NCBI GenBank assembly: GCA_023457615.1
Contig: JAEWKY010000235.1
Span: 1-12,704, forward strand
DNA: 12,704 nt
DNA from: Actinomycetes bacterium
Lineage (GTDB): Bacteria; Actinomycetota; Actinomycetes; Actinomycetales; Microbacteriaceae
Reading direction: 5' to 3'
Part shown: one piece after another, positions 6,555 to 12,704 of the stretch
Numbering within the stretch: position 1 is the first letter of the stretch
How the letters are laid out: each line of letters starts with the position of its first letter
The notes under the pieces: model-generated
Databases searched by the model: none
What the model saw: only the letters and a program-made list of their open reading frames with translations
What the model was told of the DNA's origin: nothing
Program-made: the position numbers and the translations under genes

Positions 6555-7048
6555 GCGCCGTGCTGACCGACCGGCAGCGGATCTGGGACCTCGCGGCCAC
6601 CGTCGTCGATCCCGAGATCCCCGTGCTGACCATCGAGGACCTCGGCATCCTGCGCGACGTCGAGGTGACGTCCGACGGCGTCACCGTCACGATCACCCCG
6701 ACCTACTCGGGGTGCCCCGCGATGGACGCCATCCGCGACGACGTGCTCGGCGTGCTCGCGCGGGAGGGCGTCGAGAACGCCGAGGTGCGCACGACCCTCT
6801 CCCCCGCGTGGACCACCGACTGGATGAGCGCCGACGGCAGGCGCAAGCTCGAGGAGTACGGCATCGCGCCGCCGACGGGCCGCTCGCACGTGCCGCAGGG
6901 CCCGATCCGCCTCACGCTCGCGACCCGCTGCCCGCGCTGCGGCTCGGCCGACACGGTCGAGCTCTCGCGCTTCGGCTCCACGTCGTGCAAGGCGCTCTAC
7001 GAGTGCCGGTCGTGCCTCGAGCCGTTCGACTACTTCAAGGTGATCTGA
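6551..7048 (+). CDS. paaD: PaaD, epoxidase maturation protein (MIP18/SufT-like with zinc-ribbon tail)
   Basis: This 165-residue protein matches PaaD in length. The N-terminal DUF59/MIP18-like domain shows DPEIPVLTIEDLGILRDV (20-37) and the conserved TPTYSGCPAMDAI with Cys55. The C-terminal part holds CPRCGS (Cys127, Cys130), Cys146 and CRSC (Cys152, Cys155) before LEPFDYFK, a zinc-ribbon-like set of cysteines. PaaD is not a subunit of the active epoxidase but is needed for its activity. From its family it is thought to help iron-sulfur or iron centre assembly, perhaps on PaaE. The GTG at 6551 overlaps the paaC stop; a GTG one codon earlier (6548) is also possible and would add one residue. 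paaE starts one base after the stop. Confidence 0.94.
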   Translation: MSAVLTDRQRIWDLAATVVDPEIPVLTIEDLGILRDVEVTSDGVTVTITPTYSGCPAMDAIRDDVLGVLAREGVENAEVRTTLSPAWTTDWMSADGRRKLEEYGIAPPTGRSHVPQGPIRLTLATRCPRCGSADTVELSRFGSTSCKALYECRSCLEPFDYFKVI

Positions 7049-7049
7049 C

Positions 7050-8168
7050 ATGGCCGCCACCAACCTCGGCTCCCGCCGGCGCGTCACCTTCCACCCCCTC
7101 ACCGTGCGCGAGGTGCGCCGGCTCACGGCCGACAGCATCGAGGTCACCTTCGCGGTGCCCGACGAGCTGCGGGATGCCTACGACTACGCCCCGGGGCAGT
7201 ACGTCGCGCTGCGGTCGTCGCTCGCGTCGGGTGACGAGCTGCGGCGCAGCTACTCGATCTGCCAGGCTCCCGTGCCGGGCGAGGTGCGCGTCGCGATCAA
7301 GCGCGACGTGGGCGGCGTGTTCTCGACCTGGGCGAACGAACACCTCGCGCCCGGCATGACGATCGACGTGATGAGCCCCCAGGGCACCTTCACGACCGAC
7401 CTGACGGCCGCCGAGGACAAGCACTTCGCCGCGATCGCCGCGGGATCGGGCATCACGCCGCTCATGGCGCTTCTCCGCACGATCCTCGGCGGCACCGAGC
7501 GCGCCCGGTTCAGCCTGGTCTACACGAACCGCACGTCGCTCGACGTGATGTTCCTCGAGGAGCTCGCCGACCTCAAGGACCGCTACCGCGAGCGCCTCGC
7601 CCTGCACCACGTGCTGTCGCGCGAGGAGCGCACCTCCGAGCTGCTCTCGGGCCGCATCGACGACGACAAGCTGGACGGCATCCTCGAGTTCCTCGTGCCG
7701 CCGGCGGATGTCGACGAATGGTTCCTGTGCGGACCGTTCGACCTCGTCGAGCTGTGCCGCGCGAAGCTCGCCGAGGCCGACGTCGCGCGCGCCGACATCC
7801 ACTTCGAGCTGTTCACGACCGGACGCCCCGAGCTCGGCTCGGCCGGCGCCGTCGGACGCCCCGTCGAGCCCACCGTGGGGGTCAACGCCGCGACCGTGAA
7901 GTTCACCCTCGACGGCCGCACGTCGACCGTCGTCCTGCCGGAGCGTCAGGCGGAGAGCATCCTCAACGCCGCCCTGCGGGTGCGCACCGACGTGCCGTTC
8001 GCGTGCGCCGGCGGCGTGTGCGGCACGTGCCGCGCGAAGCTCGTCGACGGCTCGGTGCGGATGACCGAGAATTACGCGCTCGAGCCCGACGAGATCGAGG
8101 CCGGGTACGTGCTCACCTGCCAGTCCCATCCGACGAGCGACCACGTGCTCGTCGACTACGACGCCTGA
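7050..8168 (+). CDS. paaE: PaaE, NAD(P)H reductase of phenylacetyl-CoA epoxidase
   Basis: This 372-residue electron-transfer protein passes electrons from NADPH through FAD and a 2Fe-2S cluster to the PaaA diiron site. The FAD-binding barrel carries RSYS (66-69). The nucleotide domain has GSGITPLMALLR (132-143) and the terminal CGPF (227-230). A linker leads to the plant-type ferredoxin domain, with cluster ligands Cys319, Cys324, Cys327 (CAGGVCGTC) and Cys357 (YVLTCQ). Domain order and length match family members (about 350-360 residues). The ATG lies one base after the paaD stop, with AAGGTGAT (7037-7044) inside the end of paaD as the ribosome site. All key residues are present. Confidence 0.96.
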   Translation: MAATNLGSRRRVTFHPLTVREVRRLTADSIEVTFAVPDELRDAYDYAPGQYVALRSSLASGDELRRSYSICQAPVPGEVRVAIKRDVGGVFSTWANEHLAPGMTIDVMSPQGTFTTDLTAAEDKHFAAIAAGSGITPLMALLRTILGGTERARFSLVYTNRTSLDVMFLEELADLKDRYRERLALHHVLSREERTSELLSGRIDDDKLDGILEFLVPPADVDEWFLCGPFDLVELCRAKLAEADVARADIHFELFTTGRPELGSAGAVGRPVEPTVGVNAATVKFTLDGRTSTVVLPERQAESILNAALRVRTDVPFACAGGVCGTCRAKLVDGSVRMTENYALEPDEIEAGYVLTCQSHPTSDHVLVDYDA

Positions 8169-8191
8169 CCCACCCCACGACAGGAGCGACG

Positions 8192-8965
8192 ATGCCCCGA
8201 CTCGACCTCGACGGCGATCTCGCGATCGTCACGCTCGACCGCCCCGACAAGCTCAACTCCCTCGACGAGCAGGCGCTGCGCGAGCTGAGCGACGCCTACG
8301 ACGCGGCCGAGGCCGCCGGGGTGCGCGCGCTCGTTCTGCGCGGCGAGGGCCGGGCGTTCTGCGCGGGACGCGACATCCAGGGGGTCGACCCGCGCGAGGA
8401 CGACGTCATGGGCTATCTCGGCGGACTCGTCGAGCCGCTGCTGAAGAAGATGAGCGCCTTCCCCGCGCCGACCTTCGCCGCCGCGCACGGGGCGTGCCTC
8501 GGCGTCGGGCTCGGGCTGCTCATCGCGACCGACGTCGTCTACGTCGCCGACGACGCGAAGATCGGCTCCCCGTTCGCGAACCTCGGCGCGACCCTCGACT
8601 CCGGCGGACACGCGCTGTTCGTCGAGCGGCTCGGCGCGCACAGGACCCTCGACCTCATCTACACCGCGCGGCTCATGTCGGGCGCCGAGGCGGTCGCGGG
8701 CGGCCTCTTCTCCCGGGCCGTCCCGCGGGACGAGCTCGAGGCGCTGACGCTCGACACCGCCCGCACGGTCGCCGCCGGCGCGACGCTCGCCTTCCGCGCG
8801 AGCAAGCGGCTCGTCGCCCAGGTGCGCGACGAGCGACTCGGGCTCTGGGCGAGCATGACCCACGAGAACCGGGCGCAGGCGGAGCTCTGCGACACCGACG
8901 ACTACCGGGAGGGCTTCGCGGCGTTCCAGCAGAAGCGACCGCCGGTGTTCACGGGTCGCGACTGA
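8192..8965 (+). CDS. paaG: PaaG, 1,2-epoxyphenylacetyl-CoA isomerase (crotonase family)
   Basis: This 257-residue crotonase-fold enzyme would convert the ring-1,2-epoxide of phenylacetyl-CoA to the seven-membered oxepin-CoA, the substrate of PaaZ. Oxyanion-hole segments are GEGRAFCAGRDIQG (51-64) and AAHGACLGVGLGLLIATD (97-114). The catalytic Asp136 lies in LDSGG, the PaaG/isomerase pattern, rather than the paired glutamates of hydratases; it falls at the same residue number I recall for the E. coli PaaG Asp. The ATG at 8192 follows CAGGAG (8181-8186). The open frame extends upstream but there overlaps paaE in another frame. It is the last gene of the paaA transcript, 23 bases after paaE, and its 3' end overlaps the opposite-strand tetR gene by 17 bases. 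A generic enoyl-CoA isomerase is the alternative; context favours PaaG. Confidence 0.88.
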   Translation: MPRLDLDGDLAIVTLDRPDKLNSLDEQALRELSDAYDAAEAAGVRALVLRGEGRAFCAGRDIQGVDPREDDVMGYLGGLVEPLLKKMSAFPAPTFAAAHGACLGVGLGLLIATDVVYVADDAKIGSPFANLGATLDSGGHALFVERLGAHRTLDLIYTARLMSGAEAVAGGLFSRAVPRDELEALTLDTARTVAAGATLAFRASKRLVAQVRDERLGLWASMTHENRAQAELCDTDDYREGFAAFQQKRPPVFTGRD

Positions 8966-9587
8966 GGTCGGCGCCCTCCGCCCGGATCGCGCCGGCCGTC
9001 GCGAGGGCCGACACCTCGCCCGTCCGCTCGAGCACGTCGGCGAGCAGGAGCGTGCGCGCCGCGACGAGCTCGGCGCGGGGCACCACGGGATCCTCGATCC
9101 ACCGCAGCATGACGTCGTCCTTGAGCGCGATCCACCCCTCGAGCAGCAGCCGGGCACGCGGCCCCGGGTCACCCGTGCCGGTCGCGGCGAGCAGGTGCGC
9201 CATCCCCTGCCATCGGCTCGCCTCGTAGACGGCGCGCGCCTGGGGATCGGCCGCCATGGTGCCCCGCAGAAGCTCGCGCAGCGCCGCGGGGTGCGAGCCG
9301 AGCCAGTCGAGGTGCGCGTCGAGCACCGCCCGCACGGTGGCGGCGGGAGCGAGCCCGTCCGGCACGGCGAGAACGTCGCGCAACAGCACCCCGACGTGCG
9401 CGATCACCTCGAGGTAGTAGCCGCGCTTCGACCCGAAGTAGTGGAACGGGAGCCCGGCGGCGACCCCGACGCGGGACGCGATGTCGGCGACGCGCACGTC
9501 GTCGTAGGGCGAGGTGCCGAAGGCCTCGACGCCCGCGCGGAGCAGCAGCTCGCGGCGATCGAGCGCGGCGGCGGGAACGCGGGCCAT
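8949..9587 (-). CDS. TetR-family transcriptional regulator, target probably the divergent hydrolase
   Basis: This 212-residue protein has a TetR DNA-binding domain at residues about 10-58 (VRVADIASRVGVAAGLPFHY followed by FGSKRGYYLEVI). The remaining 150 residues are a helical ligand-binding region with LDWLGSHPAALRELLRGTMA in the middle. It is not closely similar to the PaaR at 3302-3895 outside the HTH. The ATG at 9587 was chosen because the HTH begins at normal distance. No Shine-Dalgarno precedes it, and TAACAT at 9599-9594 is placed as a -10 for a leaderless message starting at this A. It diverges from the YcaC-like hydrolase gene with a 21-bp palindrome between (9613-9633), the usual layout of a TetR repressor and its target. 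Its last 17 bases overlap the end of paaG on the opposite strand. The ligand is unknown. Confidence 0.87.
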   Translation of the reverse strand: MARVPAAALDRRELLLRAGVEAFGTSPYDDVRVADIASRVGVAAGLPFHYFGSKRGYYLEVIAHVGVLLRDVLAVPDGLAPAATVRAVLDAHLDWLGSHPAALRELLRGTMAADPQARAVYEASRWQGMAHLLAATGTGDPGPRARLLLEGWIALKDDVMLRWIEDPVVPRAELVAARTLLLADVLERTGEVSALATAGAIRAEGADLSRDP

Positions 9588-9593
9588 GCGTCC

Positions 9594-9599
9594 ATGTTA
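9594..9599 (-). promoter_or_regulatory. Candidate -10 element for leaderless tetR transcript
   Basis: On the - strand 9599-9594 reads TAACAT (4 of 6 to TATAAT), seven bases before the A of the ATG at 9587. This spacing and the lack of a ribosome site suggest leaderless translation. TTGACT at 9627-9622 resembles a -35 but is 22 bases away, longer than usual. Confidence 0.4.
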
Positions 9600-9612
9600 G
9601 GGGTCGATGCGA

Positions 9613-9633
9613 TTGAGTTTGAGTCAAGGTCAA
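9613..9633. promoter_or_regulatory. 21-bp palindromic operator candidate for the TetR regulator
   Basis: The pattern is TTGA-N2-TTGA-N-TCAA-N2-TCAA, perfectly symmetrical for the four tetrads and the centre-flanking bases. 16 of 20 non-central positions are self-complementary. It stands out as AT-rich DNA in a very GC-rich region and overlaps the -35 region of the + strand promoter. The symmetry is seen; binding by the adjacent regulator is inferred from the divergent layout. Confidence 0.72.
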
Positions 9634-9642
9634 TGGCAGAAT
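9613..9642 (+). promoter_or_regulatory. Candidate promoter of the YcaC-like hydrolase gene
   Basis: TTGAGT (9613-9618) and CAGAAT (9637-9642) are separated by 18 bases, a near-normal -35/-10 arrangement with 4 of 6 matches in each box. Transcription would start near 9649, about 43 bases before the ATG at 9692. The operator palindrome covers the -35 and most of the spacer, consistent with repression. Confidence 0.45.
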
Positions 9643-9680
9643 GGGGGCGGGACGCTCCCCGCCCCGACACCGTCGTCCGA

Positions 9681-9685
9681 AGGGA
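9681..9685 (+). promoter_or_regulatory. Ribosome binding site deciding the hydrolase start
   Basis: AGGGA, six bases before the ATG at 9692, supports that start over an in-frame ATG at 9641, which lies in the promoter region and has no ribosome site. Confidence 0.7.
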
Positions 9686-9691
9686 AACGCC

Positions 9692-10339
9692 ATGACCCCC
9701 GAACCGCTCACCCCCGAGAACACCACGCTCGTGCTCGTCGACTACGCGATCGGCTTCGCGAACGTGCTGCGCTCGCACGACCTCTCGCTGCACCTCAACA
9801 ACGTGATCGGCTTCGCGAAGACCGCGAAGATCTTCGACACCGGACTCGTCGTCACCAACGGCCTGCCCGACAAGCCCTCGGGGCCGCTCTACCCCGAGCT
9901 CGTCGACGTGATCGGCGCCGATCAGCCGGTCGTCGAGCGCGCCGGCAACTTCAACTCCTTCCTCGACCCCGCGTTCGCCGACGCCGTGCGCGCGCAGGGC
10001 CGTCCCAAGCTCGCGATCGGCGGCGTCTCGACCGAGGGCTGCGTGCTGCAGACCGTGCTCGGCGGACTGCGCGAGGGCTACGAGGTCTACGTCGTCGCCG
10101 ACGCGTGCGCGAGCATCTCGCGCGAGACCCACGACACGGCGATCCAGCGGATGGCGATGTCCGGTGCGATCCCCGTGACCTGGTTCTCGCTCGCCGGCGA
10201 GTTCCAGGTCGACCACCGTGCGCCGACGGCACCCCAGTATCAGCAGCTCATGGCCGGCCACGTGCCGTCGATGCGGATGGGCGGCCTGTCGTACTTCGCC
10301 GCGCAGCACCAGGCCCGGCTCGCCCTGCAGGACGCCTGA
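9692..10339 (+). CDS. YcaC-type isochorismatase-like cysteine hydrolase
   Basis: This 215-residue cytoplasmic hydrolase belongs to the isochorismatase/nicotinamidase superfamily. It resembles E. coli YcaC along its length: TLVLVDYAIGF near the N-terminus, PSGPLYPEL, RAGNFNSFLDPAF, GVSTEGCVLQTVLGGLREGY, and TWFSLAGEFQVDH near the C-terminus. The catalytic triad by comparison is Asp17, Arg83 and Cys117; YcaC also uses Arg (Asp19, Arg84, Cys118 from memory) where nicotinamidases have Lys. The cis-peptide motif is just before the Cys (GVSTEGC). Members cleave amide, imine or related bonds, but YcaC has no settled substrate, so none is assigned. The gene is divergent from a TetR regulator with an operator-like palindrome between, so it is probably induced by a small molecule. 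It is followed after four bases by the convergent epoxide hydrolase gene and a hairpin. Confidence 0.87.
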   Translation: MTPEPLTPENTTLVLVDYAIGFANVLRSHDLSLHLNNVIGFAKTAKIFDTGLVVTNGLPDKPSGPLYPELVDVIGADQPVVERAGNFNSFLDPAFADAVRAQGRPKLAIGGVSTEGCVLQTVLGGLREGYEVYVVADACASISRETHDTAIQRMAMSGAIPVTWFSLAGEFQVDHRAPTAPQYQQLMAGHVPSMRMGGLSYFAAQHQARLALQDA

Positions 10340-10343
10340 TCCG

Positions 10344-11285
10344 TCAGAGCTCTCCGAGGAAGCGGAGCAGCGCCTCGGAGAGCTCGTCGGGCGTCTCCTG
10401 CTGCACCCAGTGCCCGCAGCCCGGGATGCCGACCACCCCGCGCAGATCGGGCACCGTCTGCGCCATCCCGGCGATGAGCGGCGCGGCGTAATTGGCGAAC
10501 GCGTCGTCCTCGCCGTAGACGAAGAACGCGGGGACCCGCACCGGGACGCCGTGCCACGGCGCCAGGAGCCGCCAGCTGCGGTCGATCGCCCGGTACCAGT
10601 TGAGCGCCCCCGTGAACCCCGTGCGCTCGAAGGCCTCGACGTAGGGCGCGAAGTCCTCCGCCGAGAGCCACGGCGGGAGGTGACCGGGGTCGGGGAGCTG
10701 CCCGAGCCAGCCGCCGCCGGCGGGGATCACCGGGTCCCAGATGCGCTCCGCCGAGCCCGAGCCCTGGAAGTAGATGCCGCGCAGCGCCGAGGCGACGTCG
10801 CGCGCGAGCTCGGCATCCGCGACCCCCGGCTGTTGGAAGTAGTTCATGTAGTAGCCGTCGCCGAACTTCGCGCGCATCGCCGCGAGCAGGCTCAGGTCGC
10901 CGCGCGGCACGTACGGCACGCTCACCCCCGCGACGCCGCGCACGAGGTCGGGTCGCAGGAGGGCGGTCTGCCAGGCGATCATCGCGCCCCAGTCGTGGCC
11001 GACGACCACGGGGGCCGGATCGCCGAGCTCCCCGATCAGCCCGACGACGTCGCCCACGAGATCGAGGGACGTGTAGGCATCCACCCCCTCGGGGGCGTCC
11101 GAACCGCCGTAGCCGCGCAGGTCGGGGGCGACCGCGTGATACCCCGCGTCGGCGAGGGCGGCGAGCTGCGCCCGCCACGACCAGCCGAGGTTGAGGAAGC
11201 CGTGGAGCAGCAGCACGACGGGGCCCTCCCCCGCCTCGGTGATCCGCAGGCGGATCCCGTTGACGTCGACGTCCCGCGATCTCAC
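10344..11285 (-). CDS. Alpha/beta-fold epoxide hydrolase (soluble EH type)
   Basis: This 313-residue enzyme matches the mammalian/bacterial soluble epoxide hydrolase pattern. The oxyanion-hole motif is HGF (28-30) and the nucleophile is Asp98 in VVGHDWGAMIAW. The lid tyrosines are Tyr149 in NYFQQPGVADAELA and Tyr231 in GALNWYRAIDRSW. The acid is Asp261 in YGEDDAFA and the base is His292 in GCGHWVQQETP. The two tyrosines that activate the epoxide oxygen separate it from esterases and haloalkane dehalogenases. It would open an epoxide to a diol through an ester intermediate, in the cytoplasm. The start is GTG at 11285, overlapping the upstream flavoprotein stop (GTGA); the frame is open further upstream but only antisense or out of frame to that gene. 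Substrate unknown; neighbouring aromatic-epoxide chemistry is suggestive only. Confidence 0.88.
   Translation of the reverse strand: MRSRDVDVNGIRLRITEAGEGPVVLLLHGFLNLGWSWRAQLAALADAGYHAVAPDLRGYGGSDAPEGVDAYTSLDLVGDVVGLIGELGDPAPVVVGHDWGAMIAWQTALLRPDLVRGVAGVSVPYVPRGDLSLLAAMRAKFGDGYYMNYFQQPGVADAELARDVASALRGIYFQGSGSAERIWDPVIPAGGGWLGQLPDPGHLPPWLSAEDFAPYVEAFERTGFTGALNWYRAIDRSWRLLAPWHGVPVRVPAFFVYGEDDAFANYAAPLIAGMAQTVPDLRGVVGIPGCGHWVQQETPDELSEALLRFLGEL
10347..10385. terminator. 13-bp perfect stem-loop at the convergent 3' ends of hydrolase and epoxide hydrolase
   Basis: GAGCTCTCCGAGG (10347-10359) and its exact inverse CCTCGGAGAGCTC (10373-10385) enclose a 13-base loop. It begins seven bases after the YcaC-like gene's stop and lies inside the last codons of the opposite-strand epoxide hydrolase. 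A strong GC stem right after a stop suggests a terminator for the + strand gene, but no T-run follows. The role is inferred. Confidence 0.5.
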
Positions 11286-12694
11286 GGGCGCACCGCCGAC
11301 ATCCCGGCGAGACGGCCCGAGTACAGCGACGGGCCGAACATCGTGCCCTCGAGTCCCGACCGTCCGTTGAGCGAGCCGCCCGCCATCCCAGCGACCTCGC
11401 CCGCGGCGAAGAGGCCGGGGATCGGCTCGGCGGCGACGTCCAGCACGCGGCAGGCGAGGTCGGTGCGCACTCCCCCGAAGTTCTTCTGCGCGAGGGGGAA
11501 GAAGCGGATCGCGGCGAAGCCCTCGCGTCCGAGCGGCGCGACGCCGGCGAGCGGGCGTCCGGTGAGCGGATCGGCGTCGAGACCGTCGGCGATCGCGGCA
11601 TGGAACGCGTCGACGGCGGTCGTGACGCGCGCGACATCGAGACCCATGCGCTCCGCGAGCTGCGCGGCGTCGTCGGCGCGTACGGCGAACGGCGACTCTC
11701 GCCAGAACTCCTCCATCGCCTCGGGCACGGGCCCGTGCGGCGTCGCGTAGCGCTCGTTGTCGATCAGGAGCACGTTCGGGATGTCCGCTGCGTCGAAGAC
11801 GCACCAGGCCGACTGCCCCGGCTGGGCGAGCAGCGCCCGCGTGCCCGAGTGCCCTCCGCGGTGGCGCTCGTCGAAGAACCTGTCGCCCTCGAGGTTGAAC
11901 CACAGCTCGGTGGAGGTGCCGCGCAGGCCGAGGCCGCGCTCCCCCGTGGGATCGCTCGGGTCGGGGGTGCCGTTCGGGTAGACCCAGATGTGGTCCATCG
12001 AGGCGAAGGCCGCGCCGGCCTGCTCGAGCAGCGCGTGCCCGAGCCCGAGCGCCGTCGGCGAGCCGCCGAGCAGCACCCGCGGGACCGCGTCGAGCTGCGG
12101 GGCGTGCCGGTGCAGCAGCTCCCGGTTCGCCACGAAGCCCCCGGTCGCGACGACGACCGAGCCGGCGGAGAGCTCGCCCGCCGCCGTGCGCACGCCGACG
12201 ACGCGTCCGTCCTCGACGCGGAGGCCCGTCGCGGGGGTGCCGAGGCGTAGTGCCACGCCGAGGGCGAGACACCGGTCGCGCAGGGCCTCGACGATGCCGA
12301 CCCCGAAGTCCGAGGGAAGGTGCCAGCGCGGCACCGAGTTGCCCTCGGGCTGCATCGGGGCGCCCCACGTGACGCCGAGCTCGCGCTCGACCCAGTCGCG
12401 CACCTCGACCCTGCTCGCGGCGAGGTACTTCTCGGCCCAGACGAGGTCGGCCGTCGGGCCGCCGAGCGTCCGCCAGTCGTCGAGGGCCCGCTCGACGCTG
12501 TCGACGATGCCGAGCGCCTCCTGCTCGGGCGTGCCGACGAGGCAGCACGCCGCTCCGCTCATCGACGACGCGCCGCCGATCCGATCCGCGGCCTCGAGCA
12601 CGACCACGACGGCCCCCGCGCGCGCCGCCTCGAAGGCGGCGCTCAGACCGGCGACGCCGGAGCCGAGGACGACGACATCCACGCTCTCGGTCAT
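11282..12694 (-). CDS. FAD-dependent oxidoreductase (fumarate reductase/KstD-like flavoprotein family)
   Basis: This 470-residue flavoprotein has an N-terminal Rossmann motif VVVLGSGVAGLSAAFEAARA (Gly11, Gly13, Gly16) ending at Glu34, which would bind the ribose of FAD. VVATGGF is at 181-187. A typical C-terminal FAD-binding-2 block runs IPGLFAAGEVAGMAGG (425-440) and then SLNGRSGLEGTMFGPSLYSG. KNFGGVRTDLACRVLD (404-419) resembles the region before it in fumarate reductases and 3-ketosteroid dehydrogenases. No signal peptide or covalent heme motifs are seen, so it is cytoplasmic. Family members oxidise or reduce activated C-C bonds; the substrate is not identifiable here. The ATG has GAGGAG at 12699-12704. 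It is first in a coupled pair with the epoxide hydrolase. Any promoter lies beyond the window. Confidence 0.85.
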   Translation of the reverse strand: MTESVDVVVLGSGVAGLSAAFEAARAGAVVVVLEAADRIGGASSMSGAACCLVGTPEQEALGIVDSVERALDDWRTLGGPTADLVWAEKYLAASRVEVRDWVERELGVTWGAPMQPEGNSVPRWHLPSDFGVGIVEALRDRCLALGVALRLGTPATGLRVEDGRVVGVRTAAGELSAGSVVVATGGFVANRELLHRHAPQLDAVPRVLLGGSPTALGLGHALLEQAGAAFASMDHIWVYPNGTPDPSDPTGERGLGLRGTSTELWFNLEGDRFFDERHRGGHSGTRALLAQPGQSAWCVFDAADIPNVLLIDNERYATPHGPVPEAMEEFWRESPFAVRADDAAQLAERMGLDVARVTTAVDAFHAAIADGLDADPLTGRPLAGVAPLGREGFAAIRFFPLAQKNFGGVRTDLACRVLDVAAEPIPGLFAAGEVAGMAGGSLNGRSGLEGTMFGPSLYSGRLAGMSAVRP

Positions 12695-12698
12695 GGTT

Positions 12699-12703
12699 CT
12701 CCT
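12699..12703 (-). promoter_or_regulatory. Ribosome binding site of the flavoprotein gene
   Basis: AGGAG on the - strand, four bases before the ATG at 12694, supports this start. It is the last readable element before the window edge. Confidence 0.75.
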
Positions 12704-12704
12704 C

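Noticed and set aside
8949..9587. The second TetR as another PaaR
   Set aside because: Its sequence outside the HTH differs, its palindrome (TTGA/TCAA) is unlike the PaaR box, and it is divergent from a different gene.
9641..9691. Upstream ATG adding 17 residues to the YcaC-like hydrolase
   Set aside because: It lies over the -10 region, lacks a ribosome site, and the added residues do not resemble the family; AGGGA precedes the ATG at 9692.
11286..12548. In-frame upstream extension of the epoxide hydrolase that would give 734 residues
   Set aside because: It lies within the flavoprotein gene in another frame and has shadow composition. The GTG at 11285 overlapping the flavoprotein stop fits the local pattern.
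1..12704. Search for CRISPR arrays, tRNA genes, insertion sequences, phage genes or a defence or toxin-antitoxin system
   Set aside because: No spaced repeats, cloverleaf, transposase motifs or terminal repeats were seen, and nearly all DNA is explained by metabolic and regulatory genes.

Overview
The window is a phenylacetate (phenylacetyl-CoA/paa) catabolic locus from a very GC-rich actinobacterium. Base composition, heavy use of GTG starts, a TetR-type PaaR with a corynebacterial-style operator, and a GGATG codon habit suggest a high-GC actinomycete, perhaps Microbacteriaceae. The family assignment is inference. No tRNA, rRNA, insertion sequence, phage gene or CRISPR array is visible. Coding density is close to complete and no gene-free stretch exceeds 105 bases.

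Left part (1-3224, + strand): the 3' end of an enoyl-CoA hydratase (paaF-like), then a short 3-hydroxyacyl-CoA dehydrogenase (paaH-like) and the bifunctional ring-opening enzyme PaaZ. These three are joined by 4-base GTGA stop/start overlaps. A hairpin (3241-3289) closes this transcript against the convergent paaI-paaR pair (4343-3302, - strand), which encodes the PaaI thioesterase and the TetR repressor PaaR.

Centre (4344-8965, + strand): a 22-bp palindrome at 4346-4367 lies between the divergent paaI-paaR and paaABCDE-paaG transcripts. It matches the PaaR operator consensus I recall from Corynebacterium glutamicum at every specified base. It should let PaaR repress both transcripts, and so its own gene. 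paaA, B, C, D and E are tightly coupled and encode the diiron phenylacetyl-CoA 1,2-epoxidase (PaaA catalytic, PaaC structural, PaaB bridging, PaaE reductase, PaaD maturation). paaG, 23 bases later, encodes the epoxide-to-oxepin isomerase.

Working together: PaaABCE makes the ring-1,2-epoxide, PaaG isomerises it to oxepin-CoA, and PaaZ hydrolyses and oxidises the opened ring. PaaF and PaaH then carry the product through beta-oxidation. PaaI rescues CoA from dead-end thioesters. The CoA ligase (PaaK) and thiolase (PaaJ) are not in the window and may lie upstream.

Right part (8949-12704): a less standard block. A second TetR regulator is divergent from a YcaC-type cysteine hydrolase, with a clear 21-bp palindrome between them. 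Convergent to the hydrolase is a translationally coupled pair encoding an FAD-dependent oxidoreductase and a soluble-type epoxide hydrolase. Their substrates cannot be read from sequence. Their position beside an epoxide-forming pathway, and the unassigned regulator-hydrolase unit, are the most interesting leads in the window.
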